Of a DNA stretch of 64,000 bases, positions 45,260-58,000 are shown in pieces. Source of the stretch: Rhexocercosporidium sp. MPI-PUGE-AT-0058. Taxonomy: Eukaryota; Ascomycota; Leotiomycetes; Helotiales. The position numbers and the translations under genes were made by a program. Below the pieces are notes generated by a model that worked only from the letters and a program-made list of their open reading frames with translations, searched no databases and had not been told where the DNA came from. The DNA is taken from contig JAGTJL010000015.1 in assembly GCA_020746875.1 (NCBI GenBank), forward strand, positions 868,001 to 932,000. The letters run 5' to 3'. Every line of letters starts with the position of its first letter. The first letter of the stretch is position 1.

Positions 45260-48033
45260 AATAAGCCTTTTCGTCTCAAAGCATGTGTCTGTGCCATTTC
45301 CGGTCCAGGCATATTCCGATGATCACGAATTTCTCATCACTTTCTTTGTAAATCTTTGGGGCGGAGTGCTGAGGAGGGAGAGAACACTTGCACTTCTTCC
45401 TTGGCCGAACGATGAGGGGTCGCCTGGATATCTTCTGCGCCTTTTTTTGCATTGGATTGGCGTTTTTGTTCTGATATGTACGGATCAGATCTTTGCTGAG
45501 CGTCTGCTTCTTTTTTTGACAGGATCTGAATTCTCATTTATTGAGAAGTTTGTTTGGTTTGCACGTGAGCGAGAGATGTTCGATGAATGACTGCAAGGAC
45601 CTGCTTTTTAAATGATGGATAGAGAGAGGGATTGTTGTTGTCTATCCTCGATCTGTCACTCAATGGGTCTGTGTCATCTTTGTATACTATCCATCCATCC
45701 ATCGACTCATCGATGAATGTCATGTCGGGTCCTGAGAAGAAGAGATAGGATCGATAGATCGATCACCAATGTATAATGTCTCCGACTTACCTATCTCCTT
45801 CTCCTTCTGTCACCTGTAACAACAAAACAAAAACCTATTTTTGTTTGCGATCAACAAGCCATCCCAGCCCTAGAACCAATAGCCCTGAGTAGCTGTACCA
45901 AGCTTTCTCTCCCGACACATTCGATTAAGCATACTATCCTAGTGCTTACAGCAGTCCACTCCACCGATCCCATCCGTCTGAAGATGAAGAAAAGAAACTA
46001 TATCTGAGTAGTTGAGTGGTTGCGTGGTTCTATCAAAAACTTTACTTGGTCCTACAGTACATACTATGGTACGCGACGAAGGTGGCTGAGCAGGAAGATG
46101 ATACACTTGAGGACTTGAGAGAGTTGTAGCATTTGTCACCTCCAGCTTGAATCAGCTTGGACCAAGGCGAGGGAGGTGAGAGAGTGGGCTCATCAGCAGG
46201 CAGATGGGTCAGTAGTGGAGGGGTGGATGGATGGATGGATGGTTGCGCCATCTGTGTGTGTGTGTGTGTTGTGGGTGCTTGTTCTCGTTTCAGGAGTGTC
46301 GGAGGTGGTGGTGAGGCGAGAGGTGGTGTGGTACTCGAGTGTTATTGGTTGAGTATCCGAGGGAGCAATATCAGAAGCGAAGGTACGGACTTTAGGATAT
46401 GGAGTTCAGAGAGGACTTTCCGAGATAGTGGGTAGATGCGTTGGTAACAATTGCAGGTCGGTTGAACGATACAGAGAAGTAATATCTCTACCTAGACATG
46501 TATTAAGATTGTGTTGTGCTAAATTGGACCGCTCGTCCCATAAGGGTGAGATGAAACACTTGGATGGTGGACACTGTGGACACTGCTCTGGCATGGACAC
46601 CTCACTGCACCGCACCATGTCAGCTAACCTTAAATCGACTTCCCGGAGGCTGGCCAGGTATACCTTGAAGAATACCATAGAAGAAGATATCGTACCTCGA
46701 TACGGTAGCAAGCACCGTGTCGCACTCGCGTGTTTATGATCCGAGCATAAAGAGCACTCGGAAGAGGGATATCGAAGGAGGCGCAGCACCTTGTACATTT
46801 CCTTTTGATACCGTGGAGGGATCCACACAAAACAGCGATGACCTCAACTGATTTGATCGAGATCTGATCTATAATCGAACCTGGCGGTTTTGAGAGGTTG
46901 CAGTGCAGAAGTCGACTCCAGTTTTGAGTCCTAAATCTTTTGTCTCTTGGCGCCAATTCTTGTGGAAGGATCGACGGAGTGCAGCTTACAGTCCAGCCTG
47001 AGGGGATTCAGAACACTACCAGTAGTGCTACTGCAGGTTGCTCCTACCAAGGCTAACTTGATGAGATTTGAGATAATCTGTTCTTTTTTCCCCTTGGCCC
47101 TTCTTCTAGCTTCTGGACATTTGTTAGGGACAGGAGGGTGCAAGTGCTAGTGTCTAATCATGAAATACTTCTAGATAGGCTCATGCAGTTGGCAGTTGGA
47201 TAGGATAGGTCGCTCGCTCGCGCTAGCAACTCTGTAACCCCTCCTTGCTGAGAAATGTGAAATTTAAACCTTGGCTACAATACTACTATTACCTACACGT
47301 GTACTGACTGCACTTCATCCACTTCACTTCACTTCTTTTCTCTTCACTTCTCTTCATTTCCTTCCCTGATTCTGCCCTTCCTTTCTTCCGCTTTCAACAT
47401 CCAGCGGCTACATCATCGAGCAGATACGTAGATCCTCCCCTCACTTGCCTACTCCGTACCACACCACACCAAACCCCCAGCAAGACCCTGGAAAGGACAG
47501 GTACCGATTGGGCACAGAAAGTACCATCTTGGCCCGCATCCACAGCACAGGACGGACCGCACAGCATCGCACCGCCCTGCACAGCGCAGCGCATCGCAGC
47601 GGAGCTTAAAACCCAACAACGGAGTTTGGCCAAATTCCGTCCCAGCGAATCAACAGGGAGCTTGTCCGTACGGAAACGAATAAGAGCAGCCACTGTACGG
47701 ATCGGTGGGATTGCAAAGCAAAAGGCGGGCACCATACCATACCAGGCCATACACCAGACCATACCCAGACCCAGACCTCGAGTGCTCGCCCACACTACAT
47801 TGCACCTGAACCTATCTGTGCGAGGAAGTCCGGAGACCGCGGTGCAACTTTGGCCCATCGCAGAGTCAGAAACGCACCCTGCATTGCGACTCCTGAATCT
47901 ACTGCTCTACCCTCCCGACTTCGACCTGCTGCCTGCCGCCTCTGGTGTTCTTGGCCTGGTCTCCTCCTTCACCTCTTCTCTTCTCTCCTTTCCTTAACCG
48001 GCCTTTTTCTTTCTTTGACTCGACACACTGGTG
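45260..48033. other. 2.8-kb intergenic stretch, long leader of the next gene
   Basis: No supported gene is seen. An ATGG microsatellite lies at about 46226-46244 and a (TG)n tract at 46252-46269. The last 700 bases are C/T-rich, with many gcacagc and cataccat repeats, and look like promoter and untranslated leader of the zinc-cluster regulator. Short open frames in the leader could act as upstream ORFs. Confidence 0.45.
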
Positions 48034-50987
48034 ATGTCACATTCGCAATCGCCCATGATGGATCACAACGGTTATCAGATGGCCCAGCAGATGGCAGCGC
48101 CACCGATGATGAACCCCCCACCACAAATGTACACCGGATACCAGGATGGACTCCCAGCGAATATGAACATGGCGGATATGTCGCAACAATACCTCGGCGA
48201 CGGAGGACTGATGGATGAGAGTATTGAAGCGAAGAGGAGGAGGATAGCTCGGGTAGGCAACTTGCGACTCGCTGGCCCGGCATGCTGTGGAAAGATGCGC
48301 TGACATATCTAGGCCTGTGATATGTGTAGGAAAAAGAAGATCAAGTGCGATGGAAAGATGCCGGCTTGTACGCATTGCATCAATTACAAGACGGAATGTG
48401 TTTTCACGCAGGTGGAGAAGAAGAGAAACCCTCCTAAAGGGTTTGACACACTCTCTACATATTGCGGACATAATTGACTCGGAATTAGTGCGAAATATAT
48501 TGAAGGTCTGGAGAACCGATTGGGACGAATGGAAAGCTTACTGAGACTCTCTGGTATGCCGCCTTTAAAAAATCCGCAGGCGCATTGCAAGCAGCGCACT
48601 GATTGTTGTAGGACTACTCGCGGAAGACGATAATGGACGAACGGATTTGGGTACACTCGAGAAACGACTTGCAGATAAGAGGGAGTCGCAAAGGGCATCG
48701 ACAGCTCCAAGATCGAACCCCGGATCGCCGTCACAAGCTTCCCAGAATGATGGAAATGGATCCACCCTCGAAGTACGATAACATCACCAGAACCCCGACT
48801 ACCAATGGGGACAAAGAGAAGCGTAAGAGTGATACACCAGAAAAGTCAGAGGAGGAGGTTGAAGCGCTTTCGGATATGATGTGCTCACTTGTCACGAACA
48901 ACTGTGGTGAAACTAGATACATTGGTATGATGGGTAGGCTCTGAAGCATTTGACTTGTAACTGACAAGACCAGGGTCTTCCTCTGGATTTTCTATCTTCT
49001 CGCCAAAGGGTATTTCGTGGGTTAACGAAAAGACTGGCGATTCATCTTTCCAGCAAATGATATCCTCAGCATCAGTGGACGAGAATAAGTGGATGTACTG
49101 GAAGCCAGAAGTCTTTGGAGACTTGTTCGAACGACGGATCTTCAAGCGACTACCACCAAAGAATGAATGCCTGTCTCTTCTCAAGGATTTCTTCGAGAAC
49201 TTCAACTGCATGTTTCCGCTTTTCCACCAACCTACGTTCATGCATCTGGTCGACAGACAATACAGCCAAGACCCGTATGAAGGATCAGGATGGTGGGCCA
49301 GTTTAAATGTTGCGCTTGCCATTTCTCACAGACTCCGGGTGATGAGTAATTTGGTACCAAAGGCTGAAGATGAGAAGGCTTGGGGTTACTTGAAAAATGC
49401 TATTGCAGTAGTGACCGAGCTGACAATGCGCAATACGGATTTACTCAGTGTCCAAGCCCTTCTCGGTATGGCACTTTTCTTACAGGGAACGCCAAACCCT
49501 CAACCCTCGTTCTTCCTTGTCGCCGCCGCTATCCGGTCTTCTCACAGCATTGGTCTTCACAAGCGTGGCTCCGGCTTTAACCTCAACCCAATCGAGATTG
49601 AACAGCGGAAACGAGTTTTCTGGATTGGCTACATGCTAGATAAGGACATTTGCTTGCGCTCAGGACGACCGCCGGCGCAAGATGACGACGACATGAATGT
49701 TGAACTACCAAGCGCGGACCCAGATGATGGTATTGGCAACATCCCTCTGGCGGATGGTAAGGGCAAGGTCAACCTTTTCCGCCTCATGTGCGAATTTGCG
49801 ACCATCGAAAGTAAAGTCTACAAACAGCTTTACTCGACCAAAGCCTCGAAACAATCAGATGGAGAGCTTCTCAATACCATCGGAGAACTAGACCATATTC
49901 TAGAAGAGTGGAAAGACAGTATCCCTGTGGATTTCCGTCCGGAACACGAAATCAAAGCCTCGCATACTCCTTTAATTTTGCACGTGGTCGTTCTCCACTT
50001 CGCCTACTATAACTGCTTGACCACAATTCACCGAATGTCGGTTCATCATGGATATTGGACAAGTCGTTTGTCAAACTATGCTATTCAAGGACTCAATGCG
50101 AGACCCCTAAATCCTCGAGTTTTCTCTTCCGCAGCGCTCTGTGTATCTGCTGCGCGAGCTTCGATTCATCTGATCAAATATGTACCACAAGGAGACTTTT
50201 CATGTGTTTGGTAAGTAATGCCGCAGTCTCGACAATGAACAGTACTAATTTTTGTAGGCTGATTCTCTATTTCCCGGTTTCTGCTCTTGTAACATTATTC
50301 GGCAACATCCTTCAAAATCCACAAGACCCACGAGCACGATCCGATGTTCGCTTAATGAATCTGGTAGTCAGCTTTTTGTCAATGCTTGGAACCGAGGAAG
50401 AGAATGGTGGTGTGAAGCGAATGCTGGGAGTCTGCTCGGAGTTTGAGAGAATCGCCAAGGTCGTGCTCGACAAAGCTGAGAAGGATAGCTCTTCAAGAAG
50501 GAAGCGGAAGAATAACGAGGAGCAGACTGGAAAGTCCAGAGCCCCTCCAGTGTCGAGTACGCATCCAAGCGGTCCACCACCACAAACACCAATGGCAGCA
50601 AACGTACAAATACCTGCAGTTTCCGGGGTCTTCTCACCAGGCATGGTCCTAAGAGACGGCTTCAGCCCAGTACCAAACAACGGCTCCCCGAACTCGAACT
50701 GGCAACCGGACTACAACATTGGAGGAGAGTACATGACACCCAAGCAAGGCATGACCCCCTTCTCCGAGATCCAAGGCTATTCCAACAGCAACGAGATGAA
50801 CTCACCACTTAACATCAACAACTTCCAACAACCCTTCGTGCCGCAAGATCTCTGGCAGATGCCCATGACATTGGAATGGGACTGGGCGGACATGACGGGC
50901 GGTGCATACCCCAGTTTCGAGAACGGCATTGTGGGTGATCCGTCACTGCAAAATAATAGTAATCAGCACCTGCAGCACCAGATGTAA
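48034..50987 (+). CDS. Zn2Cys6 transcription factor with fungal-specific middle domain
   Basis: There are seven exons: 48034-48252, 48313-48440, 48489-48553, 48612-48772, 48846-48924, 48974-50210, 50258-50987. They total 2619 nt and 872 residues. The exon 4/5 boundary is the least certain, but it is the choice that keeps the frame. The N-terminus is Met/Gln/Pro-rich. The zinc cluster is C75-x2-C78-x6-C85-x6-C92-x2-C95-x6-C102, followed by a linker and a short coiled coil ([20 protein letters not shown]). The middle homology region spans about residues 230-560, with [14 protein letters not shown] and [23 protein letters not shown] as the conserved core. The C-terminus is Asn/Gln/Pro-rich and probably activating. 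I cannot name the orthologue. There is no neighbouring metabolic gene set, so it looks like a general regulator. Confidence 0.92.
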
Positions 50988-51962
50988 CGAGTCAATTGCC
51001 CTGGTCTAGATGATACCTGTACTGTACACAGACTGGCACCGGGAAATACAGGAAGACTGGGGAGGACAGGTGTTTGGAAGAACAAAAATCGGCCTTTATT
51101 TGGACGAGGAGATGAAGATGAGGACGAAGGTGAAAATCAAAGAAATGGGAGGTTGCATTTCGGGCTGGAGCGGGAGCGAGCAGGATGGCGTTTACGTTTA
51201 TTGATGTTATGATGTTTCACGTGCTTTTTACGGCGGGTTCTGGTGTTCGTTCGTGTTTTTGTGGTTAGCTGGGAAAGGCAAGCAAGCGTTTTACGAAGCT
51301 GGTCAAGGCTGGATTGTCAAGGAAGTTTATTTACTGAATCTCTACTTAGCTCGTGAGTTGTGGGGTTATGGGTTGCATTTTTGGGCCGAGGGTTGGTAGG
51401 GAAGAGCAGAGCAAGCGAGAGGGGAATGATATGATTAATTAATTGATTGATTGATTGATCAAATGATCCCTCCATGACATGCATGCCTATTTTGATGTGA
51501 ACGGCAAATGATTGAAGAAGGGCTGAATGGGTCTAGTTTGTGTGGGTGGGGGGCGATGATAGGCAGGCATACGTGAAAGTCAACACTTGAATATGAAGAG
51601 GCTCGGAGCACTCGTGATATTTTTCCATTGTATAGCTTTCTTTCTTTTATTGAGGAATTGAAATAGCGCCTTCACTATTGTACATCCAAACCGTAGGCCA
51701 TACCACCTGATAGATGAACGAACGCCTTGCTATGCTCCTGATATCGAATCATACTCATCTCCCTTTATTTTCGAGTTTATCTTTCTCCAAGAATCTTCAT
51801 CCGGCGCTTCTTCTTCTGCTGTTGCTGCTGTGATGGTGGAAGATGAAGGCAATTCGTGTGTTGTGGTCGTTCAGATTGGGGGTAACCAGGCTTCCGCGTT
51901 GGTACGTCTCGTCCCTCTGAAATCTCATGTCCATGCGCTGTTTGTTCTCCTTCCTTCCTCGC
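50988..51962. other. Convergent 3' gap between the zinc-cluster gene and PAF1
   Basis: The 975 bases contain an (ATTG)n microsatellite at about 51434-51460 (attaattgattgattgattg). No gene is seen. Both flanking genes end here. Confidence 0.5.
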
Positions 51963-53387
51963 CTAAGCATCGGCATCAGCATCAGCCTCACCCTCCCCGT
52001 CCTCTTCAACCTCCTCAACTTCCTCCTTGCCAAATGGCATCGTCCTAAACACATCCCTCTCCGCCTGCATGGTCTCATCCGGGTCCTCAATCATGATATG
52101 CAGGTAGTCCGTCTGCCTATCCGTATCCTCCTTTGGCGCACCAGGCGTATACCTATTCCTCTTGCTCTGGATATTCTTATTGCGCTGTGGCCGGATGCGG
52201 ATCTTCTGCACGATGGGATAGTAGTACACTGCTCGCTGACGCAGACCATCCGTGCCATCGTGCACCGCAAGGACGATCTCGTCGTCGAATTTGGCCGCGA
52301 TGGATCCGGACGTGCTCTCGCTCTCGTACGGACGGATACGCTTGTAGGCGAAGCAGCCCTCGCCGTGATTCGTCTTCTGGGTATACAGCTCATCGCCGTC
52401 TTTCTCTGGGTCTAAGGCGTCGAACTTGCGCTTGAACCGACGGGCGTCAGACGCCGACTCGGCCATGAAAAACTCGTACTCCAAGGTGTCGTCCGGAGCA
52501 GGGTAGTGTTCTGGGTCCCGCTCGTAGTTCTCTCTGATTATCTGCCTGGCGCGCTCTTCCTCCTCGGGTGCCTCGACGGGCTTCAGGAGGGCGTGCTCGA
52601 GTCGTACATCGTAGGTTGAGCTGGGTGGGACGGGGTTGGTGTTGAATTTAATGGTGCAGTATCCGCCTGCGTCGGGGAACGAGTCGAGATCTGGTAGGAT
52701 GGGATATGCTTCCAACACTCTCACGCTGGTCTTGCCGCTGGGGTGTCGTACTTCGCGGAGGTTGTTAAGCATGTTGGTCGCGATGGTGAAGCTCTTCTCC
52801 GCTTGGCTCTTGATGTACTCGGGAGATTCCTTGTCTGCATTTGCAGGGGCTCTCTTGTTCCTGCTTCCGGTCTTGTCGATCAAAGATCTTGAGGTTGTGG
52901 ATTCGAAGCGGTTGGGCTTGCTGGCGTTGGAAATGTACTCGGTTCGTCGGAGGAAGGACACGCCTGAGTCGGAGAACTTGGGCTTTCCTAGGGATGCTAA
53001 GGGGCGGAGGAGGGCGCGATCGTGTGCGTGGACTGGTGGTGGATGTAACGGAGCTTGGATTGCTGTAGATAAATAATTAGACAATTACGCATATAACATA
53101 CAGGTGTTTATTTTTAAGCTTCACTTACAACTCTCATCACCATCGAAGATTCCTGGCATACCCACCAGATCCAATGGCATTCCAAGCTCGGCATCGGCCT
53201 CGATATTGAGCGGCTGGTCGCGCGCAAGTCGTGATGCGAAGCCAGGCGTTGTGTATTGACCAGAGGCAAGGCCAGTGTTGGGGATGTCGAGGAGCTTAGG
53301 AGGGTTGGGAGGTGGTGGGAGGGTGTTCGAGTATCGTATTCTGGCTATGTAGTCCTGGTGAACCATACGCTGAGATGAGGACGCCAT
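51963..53387 (-). CDS. PAF1: Paf1 subunit of the RNA polymerase II-associated PAF complex
   Basis: There are two exons, 53387-53129 and 53062-51963, separated by a 66-nt intron, encoding 452 residues. The start is the ATG at 53387 (MASSSQRMVHQDYIARIRYS); the frame stays open a little upstream without an ATG. Conserved Paf1 blocks include DYIARIRYSNTLPPPPNPPK, FLRRTEYIS and RHPSGKTSVRVLEAYPILPD. The C-terminus is strongly acidic (EEVEEVEEDGEGEADADADA), as in other Paf1 proteins. The Paf1 complex travels with elongating polymerase II and supports H2B ubiquitination and H3K4/K36 methylation. Length and domain order match the family. Confidence 0.95.
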
Positions 53388-54291
53388 CTTGCTTGCGATC
53401 GAAGTGGTATGGAGTCGTGGAGATCGAGGTGCCGTCGTCAAGAAATATGAAGATGTTTGGAGGTTGAAGTCGCGACTGGCTGGCTGCTAGCGCGGAATTG
53501 ACGAGGCTGAGAAATATTTGTCTTGGAGATTGAGAGTCTGCCGAAACGACTTTATTCTCGAGAGAGTGAATAACGATACTTGACTTTTATTATTCCATTC
53601 AAATGCATCTGCTTAGATGGGTTTTTAGACGTCTACTATTGTACTTGTATAAGGTGCTCTTATTCGGTGCTGTTTTTGACAAGACATAATAGATCGCTAC
53701 AGGATGGATTCTGGATTTTCACTTCCAACTTCACAAGTTCAATATTTTCCACTTGAACATACGTGCTCCTTCTAGAATGCGGCTCGAACAAGAAAGTACA
53801 ATGCTTGTAATACTGACTTGAAGACAGATTGCACTCAAGCCTTTGAAGTTGAGATTCCTGGTTTGCCCTTTTTCAGATGTGCAGGCGCTTTGCTCTGCTT
53901 TCAATGTTCTATCAATTGATTTCATGGCTTCATCTGAGCGGTGTGTTTTCTTTTTTCCTGATGAACGAGCACTGTGATTGAGGGGCAGATTTTGCTACCA
54001 TTAAGCCTGGCATACAATTGTTCCTGTACAAGCGCGTGTTGTCTATTCTTCGATCAATTTTGGGTACTCGCAAAACCAGTTGAGGTGGAATTAATGCCCA
54101 GAGAAGCATACTTGCTGCAGCTCAGCGCTATGAGTAATGTTTTTCCTAGTTTGCTAGTGGCACAACATAATTTGAAAATACACGAAATGCCTAGCAGCCT
54201 AAGACATGGCTATTTCCCAAGCCCACCTTCAATTTATCGCATGTCGTGCTTCTAGTTTCCTGTCTTTAGTGCACAATCAATCCTCCAGCAA
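53388..54291. other. Intergenic between PAF1 and the ankyrin relic
   Basis: The 900 bases contain the PAF1 promoter. I see no gene. AT content seems to rise from here to the right. Confidence 0.45.
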
Positions 54292-55367
54292 AGCCCTGGT
54301 GTGATCCAATCCTGCAAAATCAACAGGTCGCCGCCGTTGGAAGTCTCTCAGCTTAGGATCGGCGGCCTTGTCCAGAAGCAATCTCATAACAAGTCTACTG
54401 TCCTAGGAACATGCCAGGTGGAGTGGGAAATTTCCAGAATTGTCCTGCGCATTGATCTCCGCACTGCTCTTGAGAAGTATGTTCAGTTTCGACCTGTGAC
54501 TATGCTGAACTTCTGCCGCTTGAATTCGCTCCCTTGAGGGCCGAAGAAGGGACCATTTACCCAATGGAAAACGTTGTGGAGAGCCGTGAATCCTGAGTCG
54601 TTCTTGGAATGGTCAGATTGAGAATGAGCAATAAGCGACTTATTAATCCTGTCAGCAGTGTCGCAGTGGAGGGCTGTTCAGCCTTCTGAATCCAAAGCTT
54701 TGACATCAGCACCCGTTACGAGTAGCCACTGGACGTCAAACAATTTTCCATAACGAGCTGCAATGTGCAATGTTGAGTAGTCACAAGCTTTGGCATCGAC
54801 CCTCCGTCCATTATCAAGTAGTGCTTCATAATTGGCTTCGTCGGTGAGCTTGCGGTTGCTCATTGCATAATGAATTGACAGAAAACCCCTGAAGTTAGGC
54901 TCAGCAACCTTGGTGCCGTCGAATAGCTCAAAATGGAGTCTGGAGGCGAAGTATCCCACGATCGCAGCCAATTGCTCCGAAAATCAAGTTAGATGGCACC
55001 AAAGCCGTCGCCAAAAAAGCCTGGCCGCAGTTTGGCTACGAGTAGACTACGGAAAGGTCTTTAATTTCCCACCAGTATACTATCTGCCTAAGTTTGGATA
55101 TCGTGTCTTAGCGAAGTTGCACCAGTATCTATTCATCTTGGGGTCTATCTCAAATTCCTTTACCTCCCACGAGGCTTCGGTATCATACGAATTTTCCAGC
55201 ACATAGTTGGTCTCAGACTCGTGGTATGCGCCTTGGTTCTCTCCAGCCAATGCGTACTCCAAATATTAGGTATACATATGGCTAGCAGCTATCTTCTGCC
55301 AGAAATTCGCATACTTGCAACTGGAGACCAGCGATTGATCACGCCAGTGGACGTTGTAGAACATGCT
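54292..55367 (-). pseudogene. Relic of an ankyrin-repeat protein gene
   Basis: Reading right to left, protein-like segments appear in shifting frames. First comes FYNVHWRDQSLVSSCKYANF and then ASHMYT, a TAA stop at 55266-55268 and YLEYALAGENQGAYHESE. Next is LAAIVGYFASRLHF and, further on, YSTLHIAARYGKLFDVQWLL, an ankyrin unit that ends in a TGA at 54678-54680 where SEG-W-TALH is expected. Another unit reads LLKSSAEINAQDNSGNFPLH. A TAG stop at 54403-54405 interrupts it before RLVMRLLLDKAADP. Ankyrin units have the TALHxAA pattern, so the identity is firm. At least three stops and two frame changes show it is not functional. Many fungal ankyrin proteins of this shape carry a NACHT domain, but that part is not visible here. 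Confidence 0.8.
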
Positions 55368-55741
55368 AGCTTAGGTAGAGCTCAAAGAACTTGTTAGCCA
55401 AAGTCCCGTTACCATATTGCGACTTCATCTCCGCGATATGTTCGGAAACCGTAAAGTTAGTAGATACACCAGCTCCACTTTCATTTTTAGTGTTCCCGGT
55501 AATAAGCCCGTAGAAATGAAGTGATCGGGTAGAGATTTATTCAACTAGTCTCAGTTTACTGTATTTATTGTCCAAGTTGTGTAGTGATAGAAAAGGTAAC
55601 TGCTCAGCACTTGCAGCATCACAGGCTCTACTCTAGTCAATGCCACGAGCAACCATGGTACGTTTCACCTCAAATTTCTTTATTCTGGAAACGCACCTGC
55701 TCAATTCCTATCGCTGAGGAATGAAGGCACACCCGTACCCA

Positions 55742-57425
55742 CTACTCCTGTCCCGTCCAAATCATCCCAGGGACATCTTCATAGTCGAAAACTTCCTCCA
55801 ATGCTTCCCCTATAATTCCAAAGCCCTCCTCCAGCACCTCATGTGTAATAACCAGTGGGGGGCTCATCCTGACCCTGTTTGTGAAACTCGTAACGAGAAG
55901 CCCTTTCAGATTACACTGTGCAGCAATCTTCCTACCCGTTATCTTTGGAACGCTTTCGTCGATATACAGGCACATGTCTGTTCCGCAATTGACAGCATCT
56001 AAGATAAATGGGAACCCTTCCATCTATTTATTGGCTCGGTCTTGAAATTTCTTGCCCAGAATCGGACCGCGCTCCATGTAGCCAGGCTCGTCAATCAAGT
56101 CGAGGGTTGCGCTTGTAGCGGCACAGCCTAGAGGTGTGTGGCCAAAAGTAGAGGCTATTTCGCCAGTGCCGACCAGAGACATACATTCATCGGTTCCAAC
56201 TATGTAGGAACAAAGATAGAAGCCTCCCTAAAGAACGTTAGCATGATTTTCATACTCTGGATTGGCATGGAATAAGAGAATGATTCATACAGCTATAGAT
56301 TTGCCCATTGCTACTAGGTCTGGCTTGACATCGTCACCAAGATTTTGGTAACCGCAAAACTTGCCCGTTTTGCCTGCTCCTTGTCGAACTTCGTCTGCAA
56401 TGAAAGAACGTTATATTTCTTGCAGAGATCGTACACAGCTGCGCAATAACAGTTAGCAGCGTTCCCCTACTGTAGATGCGGGGTCTATTCTTATTTTACC
56501 TCGCGAATAGGCGATTTCTCTCGAAGTTCTGCCACCGAGTCAGTAAATGATCAAAGATGTGGATCGAAACAAATATAATCCAGTACTTGGAGGCGCCGTG
56601 TAAACACTCCATTATCACAGCTGAAACCTTTTCGTGGTGCTCGGCCAGACATTCTTCCATGTCTTGAATTTGACAATATCTCATCACTTTCCCCGTGCCA
56701 CGGTTCACGTTTGTCTGCAGACTACTGTCTAGCCCATATGCTACTGCAATTACTCCAATAAAAACAAAAACAATCCATCAATGACTCACCAGCTCTCTTC
56801 TTCGACGAATCCTGCAAATTCCATACTCCAGAAGTCAACCCATGAAAGCTATCGCCTACGCCAAGAATCAACATCTCGCTTGCTGAAATCCCCTTCTTCA
56901 TGATGCCCCATTTTCTCGCGATCTTTACAGCGGTATCTGTAGCTTCGGAACCGGATGTAGCAGAAATGATCTTGTCATAGCCGAAGCGTTTGCACAAACG
57001 CTCAGCAAGAGGACCCCAGAGGGCATTGTGTGTAGCGAGATTGACGAGTTGAATTTTACGTTAGATCCGTCAGTGGTGCTACCAATAGCAAATTGACACT
57101 AGTTGAGAGCGGTACTTACTCTTGCTCATCTGCTCTGAAACTGCTGCAATAATCTTGGGGTTACTATGGCCAGTGTTTACAGCACTGAACATCGCAATGA
57201 AGTCAATGTATTCCTTGCCGTCAACAACCTGAAGAGATCTCAAATCAGTATCAATAAGCTAATTTGTCAAGGCTAGATATCAAAGGACTTGATATATACC
57301 TAGAGTCTTGCTCCTTTTCCCTCGACGAAGAAAGCTGGCATTGGCTTGAAGCCACCTGCACAATATTTATGCTCCAGCTCGATAAGTTCCTGAGTTTTGT
57401 CTCAGAGGACCAGCTTTTGCAACTG
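55742..57425 (-). pseudogene. Relic of a class-III (PLP) aminotransferase gene
   Basis: Exon-like blocks run right to left: ELIELEHKYCAGGFKPMPAF, then DGKEYIDFIAMFSAVNTGHS, then RFGYDKIISATSGSEATDTA with FHGLTSGVW. Then come VYDLCKKYNV, DEVRQGAGKTGKFCGY and MGKSIAGG (PLP lysine in its place), then FGHTPLGCAATSATLD and the C-terminal NRVRMSPPLVITHEVLEEGF. Usual intron borders connect them. The breaks are a disrupted frame at about 57402, and a TAG at 57300-57302 where GARL-W is expected. There is also a one-base loss near 56405 (NVLFIADE), and a TAG at 56024-56026 before MEGFPFILDA. The family includes ornithine and omega-amino-acid aminotransferases; the best match in my judgement is ornithine-aminotransferase-like. 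It cannot make an enzyme as it stands. Confidence 0.85.
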
Positions 57426-58000
57426 CTTCTGCCTATGATGCAATATTGTCAGAGAGGGGGATGTGTTGTGAGCTTGTGAGTGAAATTGGTATTTGTGGGA
57501 CAGCCGCTCCAGATTAATGGGCAGAACAAATATATGGCAATGTTTAAAACTTGACAGGAATGAAAGCGGGGAAAGGCGTCGACTACCTTTCGTTGCCTTC
57601 TGTGTCCCCCGCACATAAACACTGTTTTTGAGCAAAACAGTTATGCATGGGGACATGGTGGCTGTTGAGCCTCTGGATTGGTCGTCGGCGCCGAGGGAAT
57701 CAAGATAGCGACGGCCGTGTTCCCGCTCATGCAGGGGAGATAGCCAATGAAGATGGACAAACCACAGAACATTTCGGCGAGTATCAGCAACTTATCATTG
57801 TTACCCCTCAAAGTGGTCGCATAAAGCTATTTGGCAAAGTGCTGGAACAGTTGAGAGCATAGCTTAGAGGGTTCTATAATGCTGTTACGAATTCATGAAC
57901 ATGATGTTTGAAGGATGAAGGTTATTTGTTTGATATTATGTACATGTCCTCATAGAAAATTCATCCCATTGAATTCTCCATCGAAAAGGATAGATGGGTT
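57426..58000. other. Gap between two relic genes
   Basis: The 575 bases between the aminotransferase relic and the regulator relic hold a 71-codon plus-strand frame with no recognised content. It was probably the promoter of the aminotransferase gene. Confidence 0.4.

Noticed and set aside
48633..48944. 103-codon frame within the zinc-cluster regulator
   Set aside because: It is in the wrong frame and crosses introns of the real gene, which has a continuous nine-hundred-codon-scale spliced frame.
51434..51460. ATTG microsatellite as a transposon end
   Set aside because: There is no inverted partner, target-site duplication or transposase frame nearby.
57647..57862. 71-codon plus-strand frame between the relics
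   Set aside because: It is short and unrecognised, and lies in the likely promoter of the dead aminotransferase gene.
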